A DNA stretch of 64,000 bases from contig NZ_SOGJ01000007.1 of NCBI RefSeq assembly GCF_004402375.1, positions 58,232 through 122,231 on the forward strand. Reading direction: 5' to 3'. Each line of letters opens with the position of its first letter. Positions within the stretch are counted from its first letter, which is position 1. Source of the DNA: Cryobacterium breve (lineage in GTDB: Bacteria > Actinomycetota > Actinomycetes > Actinomycetales > Microbacteriaceae). Positions 28,747-35,864 of the stretch are shown here, in pieces. The notes beneath the pieces are model-generated. The model searched no databases and was not told the DNA's origin. It saw only the letters and a program-made list of their open reading frames with translations. Both the position numbers and the translations under genes were made by a program.

Positions 28747-30276
28747 CTAGTGACCGCCGCCGAGGTTTCCCGCCAGGCGGCTGTGCATTGTTGAACTGGC
28801 GTCGTTGAGACCCTCGATCACGACCCGTTTGCCGTGACGTTCGTACTTATTGCTGATCGCGTCCAGCGCGGCGACGGTCGAGGCGTCCCAGATGTGCGAT
28901 CGGGTCATGTCGATCACGATGCGGTCGGGGTCGTCCGCGTACTCGAACTGGGTGGTGAGGTCGTTGCTGGAGGCGAAGAACAGTTCGCCGGTGACCGTGT
29001 AGTACGCGGTGGCGACCGGTTCGCCTTCGGGCAGGGTTCGTTCGACGCTCACGAAGTGCGCGACCCGGCGGGCGAAGGCGACCATGGCAACGAGCACCCC
29101 CACGATGACGCCGATGGCCAGGTTGTGGGTGAGCACGACGACCACGACGGTGGCGAGCATGACGATCGTCTCGCTTCTGGGCATCCGTTTCAGGGTGGAG
29201 AGACGGATGCTGTGCCAGTCGAAGGTCAGCACCGACACCATGATCATCACCGCGACCAGGGCTGCCATCGGGATGATGGCGACCAGGTCGCCGAGGCCCA
29301 CGACGAGAATCAACAGGAACACGCCCGCGAGGAACGTGGAAATGCGAGTGCGGGCGCCGGAGGCCTGCACATTGATCATGGTCTGACCGATCATGGCGCA
29401 GCCGCCCATGCCGCCCATGCCGCCGAAGAGCCCGGAGAGCATGTTCGAGATGCCCTGTCCCCAGGCCTCGCGGGTCTTGCGTGAGTGGGTGTCGGTGATG
29501 TCGTCGACCAATTTCGCGGTCATCAGCGACTCGAGCAGGCCCACGAGTGCCATCGCGATGGCGTACGGGGCGATGATCGCAAAGGTGGCCCCGGTGAGCG
29601 GCACGTTGGGGATGAACAGCTCGGGCAGGCTCCTCGGCAGTTCGCCCTGGTCGCCGACCGTGGGCACGTTGATCGCCGTGACGACGACGGCCACGGTGAG
29701 CAGCACGATAGCGACGAGCGGAGCGGGAACGACCTTGGTGAGGCGGGGCATCACGACCATGATCAGCAGCCCCACCGCAACGAGCGGGTAGACCATGAAC
29801 GGCACACCGAGCAGGTGGGGGAGCTGGGCGACGAAAATCAGGATCGCCAGGGAATTGACGAACCCGACCATCACGCTGCGAGGGATGAACCTCATGAGTT
29901 TAGCGACGCCGAGCACGCCGAGCACCACTTGGAAGATCCCAGCCAGGATGACCGTGGCGATGAAGTAGTCCATGCCGAAATCGCGGGCGACGGGGGCGAT
30001 CACGAGGGCGACGGCGCCGGTCGCGGCGGTGATCATCGCCGGGCGTCCGCCGAGGAAAGCAATCGACACCGCCATGACGAACGACGAGAACAGGCCGACC
30101 TGGGGATCGACACCCGCGATGATGGAGAACGAGATCGCTTCCGGGATGAGCGCCATCGCCACGACGAGGCCGGCGAGCACCTCGCGGGTGAGCAGACGCG
30201 GAGAACGAAGCGCGTCGAGCACCGACGGGTCGGTCCGGTAGCGGCTGGGCGAGGGAGATTTGGTGAGGGTAGCCAT
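28747..30276 (-). CDS. SulP family inorganic anion transporter
   Basis: A 509-residue membrane protein with 10-12 hydrophobic segments and a C-terminal STAS domain (from about residue 430, containing VIDMTRSHIWDASTVAAL). LVVAMALIPEAISFS is the SulP signature in the first helices. Members carry sulfate or bicarbonate (BicA); here the substrate is undetermined. ATG 30276 has GGAAGG 4 bases upstream. The open frame extends further upstream through a low-complexity repeat that I regard as leader, not protein. Confidence 0.9.
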   Translation of the reverse strand: MATLTKSPSPSRYRTDPSVLDALRSPRLLTREVLAGLVVAMALIPEAISFSIIAGVDPQVGLFSSFVMAVSIAFLGGRPAMITAATGAVALVIAPVARDFGMDYFIATVILAGIFQVVLGVLGVAKLMRFIPRSVMVGFVNSLAILIFVAQLPHLLGVPFMVYPLVAVGLLIMVVMPRLTKVVPAPLVAIVLLTVAVVVTAINVPTVGDQGELPRSLPELFIPNVPLTGATFAIIAPYAIAMALVGLLESLMTAKLVDDITDTHSRKTREAWGQGISNMLSGLFGGMGGMGGCAMIGQTMINVQASGARTRISTFLAGVFLLILVVGLGDLVAIIPMAALVAVMIMVSVLTFDWHSIRLSTLKRMPRSETIVMLATVVVVVLTHNLAIGVIVGVLVAMVAFARRVAHFVSVERTLPEGEPVATAYYTVTGELFFASSNDLTTQFEYADDPDRIVIDMTRSHIWDASTVAALDAISNKYERHGKRVVIEGLNDASSTMHSRLAGNLGGGH

Positions 30277-30299
30277 GAGGCCTTCCGGGATGCGGCGCT

Positions 30300-30408
30300 C
30301 GAGGCGGAGTCGGTGGAGTCTGTGGAGTCGGTGGAGTGTGTGGAGTGTGTGGAGTGTGTGACGTCGGTGATGTCGGTGATGTCGGTGGAGGCGGCGGAGG
30401 CGGCGGTC
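30300..30408. repeat. Minisatellite upstream of the SulP gene
   Basis: Irregular copies of 9-base units such as gtcggtgga and gtgtggagt, then gtcggtgat and ggcggcgga, cover about 108 bases directly before the SulP start on the minus strand. The array lies in the likely 5' leader. Confidence 0.8.
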
Positions 30409-30558
30409 ACGAGTGAACGCTGCGACGCGCCGGGAGGCGATAAGGGTCAGCGAAGCGCTGGTCCGCATTGTGCAGCAGGCCCCCAATAGTACGCGGCACC
30501 GACCCGCGGAGGCTCCCGCCTCGGCATCCGCTGACGCCACCCGCTGACGCCACCCGCG

Positions 30559-30637
30559 CTAACTGCGGAGTATTTCGCAACACGCCGCGCAGCCAGGCGC
30601 CCAAACCGGCGCTCCGTGAAAATCTCCTCAGTTACGT
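30559..30637. repeat. Inverted-repeat element, subfamily B, copy 2
   Basis: The left arm starts ctaactgcggagtatttcgc (30559-30578). The right arm ends gaaaatctcctcagttacgt (30618-30637). Arms pair over about 20 bases with several mismatches. Confidence 0.75.
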
Positions 30638-30789
30638 GACGACGGATGCGCGTGGCAGGCCCGTGTGACGGATGCGTGAAGCAGGTCGGCGAGCTTCCGC
30701 ATACGTTGCAGCCGCACCTGGGCGATTCTCGCGTTGATGGCGATGAACGAGCCCAGGCGGTCGGCGGCAACCGAGCACCGGAAAACGAA

Positions 30790-30817
30790 TAAGCCCCGAT
30801 CCTGCGACCGGGGCTTA
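30790..30817 (-). terminator. Terminator of isocitrate lyase gene
   Basis: The arms taagccccg (30790-30798) and cggggctta (30809-30817) pair perfectly. Read on the minus strand the stem is followed by ttcgtttt. Confidence 0.8.
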
Positions 30818-30839
30818 CTCGTAGCGACAGCTGCTCGGA

Positions 30840-32453
30840 TTAGTGGCTCAGTGCCGGTTCCTCGAACTGGTTCATCGTGTTGTTGCTGCCCCCGGCCTTC
30901 AGCGCGGCCTCGCCGGCGAAGTACTCCTTGTGGTTGTCACCGATGTCGGATCCGGACATGTTCTGGTGCTTGACCGTGGCGATCCCCTCGCGGATCTCCC
31001 GACGCTGCACGCCCTTGACGTAGGCGAGCATGCCCTGGTCGGCGAAGTAGCCCTTGGCCAGGTCATCGGTGGACAAAGCAGCCGTGTGGTAGGTCGGCAG
31101 GGTGATGAGGTGGTGGAAGATACCGGCCTCGGCCGAGCCATCGCGCTGGAAGGTGCGGATGCTCTCGTCGGCGATCCGAGCGAGCTCGGTCTCGTCGTAG
31201 GAGACGCTCATCAGCTTGGCGCGGTCGTAGGCCGACACATCCTTGCCCTCGGCGAGCAGGTTGTCGTACGCCTGCTGGCGGAAGTTGAGCGTCCAGTTGA
31301 ACGACGGGCTGTTGTTGTAGACCAGCTTGGCGTTCGGGATGACCTTGCGCACCTCGTTCATCATTCCTGCGATTTGGGCGACGTGCGGCTTCTCCGTCTC
31401 GATCCAGAGCAGGTCAGCGCCGTTCTGCAGCGAGGTGATGCTGTCGAGCACGCAGCGGGCCTCACCGGTTCCCTGACGGAATTGGAACAGGTTGCTGGCC
31501 AGGCGCTTGGGGCGCAGCAGCCTGCCGTCGCGCTTGATGACAACGTCTCCGTTGCCCAGCTCGGCCTCGGTGATCTCGTCGACGTCGAGGAAGGAGTTGT
31601 ACTGGTCGCCCAGGTCCCCGGGCTGGTAGGTCACGGCGAGCTTCTGCGTCAGGCCCGCACCGAGCGAGTCGGTGCGGGAGACGATGATGCCGTTGTCGAT
31701 CCCAAGCTCGAGGAACGCGTACCGCACGGCGTTGATCTTGGCGATGAAATCCTCGTGAGGAACGGTGACCTTGCCGTCCTGGTGGCCGCACTGCTTCTCG
31801 TCCGAGACCTGGTTCTCGATCTGGATGGCGCAGGCGCCTGCCTCGATCATCTTCTTGGCCAGGAGGTACGTCGCCTCCGGGTTGCCGAAACCGGCGTCGA
31901 TGTCCGCGATGATCGGCACGACGTGAGTCTCGTAGTTGTCGATCTGGTTCTGGATGTCCGCGGCCTTGGCGTCGTTTCCGGCGGTGCGGGCCCCGTCCAG
32001 GGCGGTGAACAGCAGGTCCAGCTCGCGGGCGTCGGCCTGGCGGAGAAAGGTGTAGAGCTCCTCGACCAGCGCGGGAACGGCTGTCTTCTCGTGCATGGAC
32101 TGGTCGGGCAGCGGGCCGAAGTCGCTCCGCAGTGCGGCGACCATCCAGCCGGACAGGTACAGGTAACGCTTGTTCGTGGTCTTCAGGTGCTTCTTGATCG
32201 AGATCATCTTCTGCTGGCCGATGAATCCGTGCCAGACCCCGAGGGACTGCGTGTAAACGGAGGAGTCGGCGTCGTACTCCGCCATGTCCGTGCGCATGAT
32301 ATCGGCGGTGTATTGGGCGATTTCGAGGCCGGTTTTGAAGCGGTTCTGTGCCCGCATCCGGGCGACCGACTCAGGGTTGATCGCGTCCCAGCTGCTACCG
32401 GCCGCGTTCTTGAGGGCTTCGACAGCCTGGGTGTCGTCTTGATAGAGGGTCAT
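30840..32453 (-). CDS. aceA: Isocitrate lyase
   Basis: A 537-residue enzyme cleaving isocitrate to glyoxylate and succinate, the first step of the glyoxylate shunt used on acetate and fatty acids. KQCGHQDGK carries the catalytic Cys in the family's K-(K/R)-CGH signature (here KQCGH), ADIDAGFGN binds Mg and substrate, and NYNNSPSFNW-type block VYNNSPSFNW closes the site. It is longer than the E. coli enzyme (about 434) and fits the long AceA type. ATG 32453 or 32459 is the start. Upstream are three 16-bp repeats and an 8-bp inverted repeat that may be operators. Confidence 0.94.
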   Translation of the reverse strand: MTLYQDDTQAVEALKNAAGSSWDAINPESVARMRAQNRFKTGLEIAQYTADIMRTDMAEYDADSSVYTQSLGVWHGFIGQQKMISIKKHLKTTNKRYLYLSGWMVAALRSDFGPLPDQSMHEKTAVPALVEELYTFLRQADARELDLLFTALDGARTAGNDAKAADIQNQIDNYETHVVPIIADIDAGFGNPEATYLLAKKMIEAGACAIQIENQVSDEKQCGHQDGKVTVPHEDFIAKINAVRYAFLELGIDNGIIVSRTDSLGAGLTQKLAVTYQPGDLGDQYNSFLDVDEITEAELGNGDVVIKRDGRLLRPKRLASNLFQFRQGTGEARCVLDSITSLQNGADLLWIETEKPHVAQIAGMMNEVRKVIPNAKLVYNNSPSFNWTLNFRQQAYDNLLAEGKDVSAYDRAKLMSVSYDETELARIADESIRTFQRDGSAEAGIFHHLITLPTYHTAALSTDDLAKGYFADQGMLAYVKGVQRREIREGIATVKHQNMSGSDIGDNHKEYFAGEAALKAGGSNNTMNQFEEPALSH

Positions 32454-32990
32454 GTGCATTCCTTCGACGTTGAATTGTGCAGAGCTTGAGTCGTGCAGAG
32501 CTTGAATCGTGCAGAGCTTGGACGGCTGTTCCGGCGGCCCCGATATCGGCTGCTAAATGAAGACTGCTGCAACAACCAACAGTCTTCTTCGGGATTCCCA
32601 GCAGAACTTTCGCGATTCTTCTTCGTTTGAGAAGAAATTCCGGAGTGAGCCGGGCCGTGGCCGGGTAGGAGCGCCCGCCGGGCGCGACCGGGGAATCGCG
32701 CGGATGGCAGCTCATCGGGCAGGAGGACCAGGTGATGAGACACAGGGAGGATCCCGGTAGTGCTGGCTCGCGGTCGGCATTTCGGGGGTCTGACCGTGAT
32801 CGGGGTGTTGCTCGCCGACCGGGCACGGCGGCAGACCAGACCGCCGGCCGACGATGTTCCGCCGACCGATTCGGATAAGGTGCCCGAGGGCGAAGCGGAT
32901 GCCTGCCACCACCTGGCGCCAGGCGCTCGGCACGACCGGAGCGGACATCCGCTCCATCCGCGTCGCCCTCACCAACGAAAGGAACCCGCT
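32454..32990. other. Intergenic regulatory region of aceA
   Basis: It holds the 16-bp triplet repeat (32475-32522), an inverted repeat gaagactg/cagtcttc (32559-32566 and 32580-32587) and a further ttcttc/gaagaa pair (32619-32636) on the aceA side. The right half, 32650-32985, shows no gene. Confidence 0.5.
32475..32522. repeat. Three 16-bp direct repeats in the aceA leader
   Basis: Units ttgtgcagagcttgag, tcgtgcagagcttgaa and tcgtgcagagcttgga occur head to tail, 22 bases before the aceA start. The 16-bp period is not a helical multiple. They lie within the likely leader RNA. Confidence 0.85.
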
Positions 32991-33701
32991 ATGACCAGCA
33001 CGCCCTCGGCGATCGTTTTCGACGTCAACGAGACTCTCTCCGACATGACCCCGCTGAGTGCCCGGTTCGCGGAGATCGGCGCCCCTGCCTCCCTGGCGCG
33101 GGTCTGGTTCGCCACACTGCTGCGGGACGGCTTCGCCCTCGCCGCCGCGGGCGGAACGGCGAAATTCTCCTTGATCGGATCCGAGATCCTACGCGGGGTC
33201 CTCCGCGACGTCGCCCTGACCCGCAGTCTTGACGACGCCGTTCGCCACGTGATGGACGGCTTTGAAACGTTGAGCCTGCACCCGGACATCGCCGACGGCA
33301 TCCGTGGTCTGAAGCAGGCTGGGCTGCGCCTGGTGACCCTATCCAATGGATCCGCGCAGGTGGCCGAGTCTCTCCTGACCCGGGCGGGTCTCCGCGGCGA
33401 GTTCGAGGCCGTGCTCACAGTGGAAGACGCCCCGGCCTGGAAACCGGTTCGCTCTGCCTACTCCTACGCCGCGGATGCCTGCGGCGTCCAGCCGTCCGAT
33501 CTGCTCTTGGTAGCCGTGCACCCTTGGGACATCCACGGGGCCGCTCAGGCAGGCCTCCGTACCGCGTGGCTGAACCGCACCGACGAGATTTACCCCAGCT
33601 ACTTCACGGCACCGGAACACACCATCACCGCCCTCACGGAGCTCGCCCTCCGGCTCGCGCCCGACCCTCACCCCGCGTCCCGTCCAGCCCCCCGCCCCTA
33701 A
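32991..33701 (+). CDS. Haloacid dehalogenase type II
   Basis: A 236-residue HAD hydrolase. FDVNETLSD near residues 10-18 is motif I with nucleophile Asp11, LVTLSNGS is motif II, and VAVHPWDIHGA is the typical type II haloacid dehalogenase motif IV. Substrate could be a 2-haloacid, but many members are of unknown specificity. GAAAGGA precedes the ATG. Its TAA stop lies in the left tip of an inverted-repeat element, so the Pro-rich C-terminal tail may have been altered by the element's arrival. Confidence 0.88.
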   Translation: MTSTPSAIVFDVNETLSDMTPLSARFAEIGAPASLARVWFATLLRDGFALAAAGGTAKFSLIGSEILRGVLRDVALTRSLDDAVRHVMDGFETLSLHPDIADGIRGLKQAGLRLVTLSNGSAQVAESLLTRAGLRGEFEAVLTVEDAPAWKPVRSAYSYAADACGVQPSDLLLVAVHPWDIHGAAQAGLRTAWLNRTDEIYPSYFTAPEHTITALTELALRLAPDPHPASRPAPRP

Positions 33702-33785
33702 CGAATTCGACGGAGATTTTGGCCCTGGAGCCCGGTTGTGGGCCAAAACGGGCCGAAAATCGGAAAATTTCCGCCGAATTCGTTA
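33698..33785. repeat. Inverted-repeat element, subfamily A, copy 4
   Basis: The left arm taacgaattcgacggagatt begins at 33699. The right arm ends with aatttccgccgaattcgtta at 33785. The outer 14 bases pair with no mismatch. It overlaps the stop codon of the haloacid dehalogenase gene. Confidence 0.85.
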
Positions 33786-33787
33786 GG

Positions 33788-33842
33788 ACACGGGCACGGG
33801 CACGGGCACGGACACGGACAAGGACACGGGCAAGGGCAAGGA
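33788..33842. repeat. Hexanucleotide tandem repeat (cacggg)n
   Basis: About nine imperfect 6-base units (cacggg, cacgga, caaggg) run from the edge of element A copy 4 to 23 bases before a CsoR/CstR-type operator. The same hexamer in reverse complement occurs inside the kinase pseudogene at 34939-34982. Confidence 0.85.
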
Positions 33843-33864
33843 TGAGGTCGGTGGTGGTTCTTTG

Positions 33865-33880
33865 ATACCCTAGGGGGTAT
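33865..33880. promoter_or_regulatory. CsoR/CstR-type operator O1
   Basis: The 16-mer ataccctagggggtat matches the TACCC-N4-GGGTA pattern of CsoR-family operators. It lies 36 bases before the start of the 40-residue Cys-rich gene and its rhodanese partner. Confidence 0.8.
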
Positions 33881-33915
33881 ATTGGAACCCTCATTGAATC
33901 GAGAAGGAGTTACCC

Positions 33916-34038
33916 ATGTGCAGTCCTATTCGTTGTAACCGCTGCGGCAAGATCACCTGGACCGGCTGTGGCGAGCACGTCGACAGCGTCATGGCCGATG
34001 TTCCGCTTGCTCAGCGTTGCACCTGCAACCAGGCATGA
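33916..34038 (+). CDS. Small Cys-rich protein (40 residues), putative zinc ribbon
   Basis: A 40-residue protein. Cysteines occur at C2, C7, C10, C18, C36 and C38, in the pattern CNRCGK...GCGEHV...CTC, with one His, so it could bind a metal or carry thiols. ATG 33916 has AAGGAG 5-10 bases upstream. Its TGA overlaps the ATG of the rhodanese (ATGA), so the two are coupled. It lies behind operator O1, which supports expression as a real gene. Similar short proteins occur beside rhodaneses in actinobacteria (from memory, unverified). Confidence 0.75.
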   Translation: MCSPIRCNRCGKITWTGCGEHVDSVMADVPLAQRCTCNQA

Positions 34039-34412
34039 AAAACCTCGTCGCAGCAGTCGTCCTGGCCGGTGCCGCCCTGTTCGGCCTCACCGCCTGCTCC
34101 ACCCCCGCGGCCCCGGCCGCCTCGTCGACCATCGCAGCCGACGCCGTCGTGATCGATGTGCGCACTCCGGGGGAGTACGCTGCCGGTCACCTCAAGGGCG
34201 CGATGAACATCGACGTGCAGGCATCCGACTTCGACAGCCAGGCCTCGGCATTGCCGACCGACGGCGACTACGTGGTGTACTGCCGGTCGGGCAGTCGTTC
34301 GGCAGCCGCCACGGCCCGTCTGGCCGATCTCGGATTCACCTCGGTGACGGATGCCGGCGCCATGTCCGCCGCCGCCGTCTCCACCGGGCTCCCGATCGTC
34401 ACCACCCCGTAG
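34035..34412 (+). CDS. Rhodanese-domain lipoprotein
   Basis: A 125-residue exported protein. The N-terminus is a signal peptide with lipobox LTAC (Cys21). The rest is a single rhodanese domain with VIDVRTPGEYAAGHL and the active-site loop CRSGSRS, whose Cys would carry the persulfide. It would move sulfane sulfur outside the membrane. Coupled to the Cys-rich 40-residue gene and under operator O1, it belongs to the sulfide-response set of this region. Confidence 0.88.
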   Translation: MKNLVAAVVLAGAALFGLTACSTPAAPAASSTIAADAVVIDVRTPGEYAAGHLKGAMNIDVQASDFDSQASALPTDGDYVVYCRSGSRSAAATARLADLGFTSVTDAGAMSAAAVSTGLPIVTTP

Positions 34413-34466
34413 CACCCGTGGCACCCGTACCGCCCGCAACCAGCGAACGTCACCCACGATCGGTGC

Positions 34467-35329
34467 CCTTCGCTGATCAGGGCGATGACGGATGCCGCGC
34501 AGTCGTTCACGGCCGGAGACCGGCATTCGCGCACCACCGGCCGGGCACCGGGGGAGCTGGGCGACCTGGCGGTCGCGTTCGATGACATGGCCGACGCGGT
34601 GGTGCGGTCGGAGCGGGATCGCCGCACCATGACGGCCGACGTGGCCCGGAACTGCGCACGCCGCTGGCCGCGCTGCTGGCCGCGCTGCAGGCCGGGCTGG
34701 AGGAACTGCGCGACGGACTGGTGCGGCTCACACGCGAGGGCCTCGCCGGCCTGAATGACCAGTCTCTCCGGCTGGGACGAGTGGTGGCCGACCTGGCCGA
34801 ACTGACCGCGGTCGAGACAGCGGGGCCGTCGTTGCGCCTCGCCTCCGTCGACCTGGCCCAGATCGTGCGGGAGGAGTCGACCGTGCGGGAATCGGAGCTT
34901 CGGGCGGCGGAGGTGAACCTGGAGCTCGACGGGCACGGCCCCGTGCCCGTGCCCGTGCCCGTGCCCGTGCCCGTGCCCGTGCGAGCTGATGCCGACCGTC
35001 TGCACCAGGCCGTCGGCAACCTGCTGGCCAACGCGGCCCGATACTGCCGCCCGGGAGAAACGGTGAACCTGAGCGTCACCGCGGACGAGCGTCAGGCTGT
35101 GCTCCGGGTCGCCGACCACGGACCCGGCTTCTCGGCCGACGAACTGCCGCACATCTTCGATCGGCTGTGGCAAGGCCGGGCGGCCGAGCAGGTCGCGGGG
35201 TCGGGGATCGGCCTGGCGTTCGTGCGCAAATTCGTCGTCAGCCAGGGTGGAACGATCGAGGCGGCATCCGCTCCGGGCCAGGGCACCGTGATGACGATCA
35301 GCCTGCCGCGTGAAGCCCACAAAGGGTAG
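34467..35329 (+). pseudogene. Sensor histidine kinase remnant, frameshifted at the H-box
   Basis: Two frames together match the second half of a HAMP-type sensor kinase. Frame 1 (to about 34646) has the end of a HAMP domain (LGDLAVAFDDMADAVVRSERDRR). Frame 2 (to 35329) has DHp, N-box, DHGPGF and GSGIGLAFVRK blocks. At 34646-34650 a one-base loss turns the expected HELRTP into a frameshift, removing the phospho-acceptor His. The N-terminal sensor and membrane part are absent. A (gtgccc)n repeat adds Val-Pro repeats inside the ATPase domain. Confidence 0.8.
34939..34982. repeat. Hexanucleotide tandem repeat (gtgccc)n
   Basis: About seven exact 6-base units encode alternating Pro-Val in the kinase remnant. 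The unit is the reverse complement of the array at 33788-33842. Confidence 0.9.
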
Positions 35330-35359
35330 GGCCCGGAAGGCAGTGGCGCCGGGGACCGG

Positions 35360-35740
35360 TTAGGCGGAGGCCTGGTCTGAGGCCTGGCGGGCCGCGATGC
35401 TGGCGTGCACCTCGTCCATGTCGAGGTTCCGCACGGCCGTGATGACCTCGTCCAAGGAGGTGGCATTCAGGGCTCCGGGCTGGGAGAACACGAGCACCGT
35501 GTCGCGGAACGCCATCAGCGTCGGGATCGAACGGATGCCCGCAGCTGCGGCCAGGCTCTGCTCGGCCTCGGTGTCGACCTTGGCGAATACGATGTCGGGG
35601 TGCTTCTCGGAGGCAGCGGTGAAGGTGGGCGCGAACATGCGGCAGGGGCCGCACCAGGCGGCCCAGAAGTCAACCAGCACGATGGGATTGTCGGTGATGG
35701 TCTGGTCGAAGGTTTTCTCGGTGGTGTCGATGGTTGCCAT
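35360..35740 (-). CDS. Thioredoxin
   Basis: A 126-residue cytosolic thioredoxin with WCGPC (Cys30, Cys33) and the cis-Pro block SIPTLMAF. ATG 35740 lies 12 bases inside operator O2, so the reading frame upstream of it is not coding. The promoter region is shared with the divergent persulfide dioxygenase gene, each with its own CsoR/CstR-type operator. In this context it probably reduces persulfides and disulfides during sulfur stress. Confidence 0.92.
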   Translation of the reverse strand: MATIDTTEKTFDQTITDNPIVLVDFWAAWCGPCRMFAPTFTAASEKHPDIVFAKVDTEAEQSLAAAAGIRSIPTLMAFRDTVLVFSQPGALNATSLDEVITAVRNLDMDEVHASIAARQASDQASA

Positions 35741-35751
35741 CGTCTCACAAT

Positions 35752-35767
35752 ATACCCCATGGGGTAT
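35752..35767. promoter_or_regulatory. CsoR/CstR-type operator O2
   Basis: ataccccatggggtat is a perfect 16-bp palindrome, 12 bases before the thioredoxin start on the minus strand. Confidence 0.85.
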
Positions 35768-35796
35768 GTAGGTCAAGCGATCACGGTTGCGCAAAA

Positions 35797-35812
35797 ATAC
35801 CCTGGGGGGTAT
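35797..35812. promoter_or_regulatory. CsoR/CstR-type operator O3
   Basis: ataccctggggggtat, 53 bases before the dioxygenase start and 45 bases from O2 centre to centre. It belongs to the plus-strand operon. Confidence 0.8.
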
Positions 35813-35864
35813 CGTGTCCATCGTGCAATCCGATCCGCATGCATGACCTGGAGGACTTCGAACC

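Larger units (their letters stand above)
30277..30839. other. Repeat-rich gap between SulP and isocitrate lyase genes
   Basis: It contains a minisatellite (30300-30408), inverted-repeat element B copy 2 (30559-30637) and the aceA terminator (30790-30817). Between 30640 and 30780 a minus-strand frame reads like a protein tail (FIAINARIAQVRLQRMRKLA) but has no start. I treat it as a possible remnant. Confidence 0.5.

Noticed and set aside
30277-30540. N-terminal extension of the SulP transporter containing His/Arg/Leu repeats
   Set aside because: It is a translated minisatellite; a good ribosome-binding site and the family N-terminus both support the start at 30276.
30843-32489. 548-codon open frame opposite isocitrate lyase
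   Set aside because: Antisense shadow; the minus strand is unmistakably AceA.
33788-34982. Tandem arrays as a CRISPR
   Set aside because: Units are 6 bases with no spacers and no cas genes nearby.
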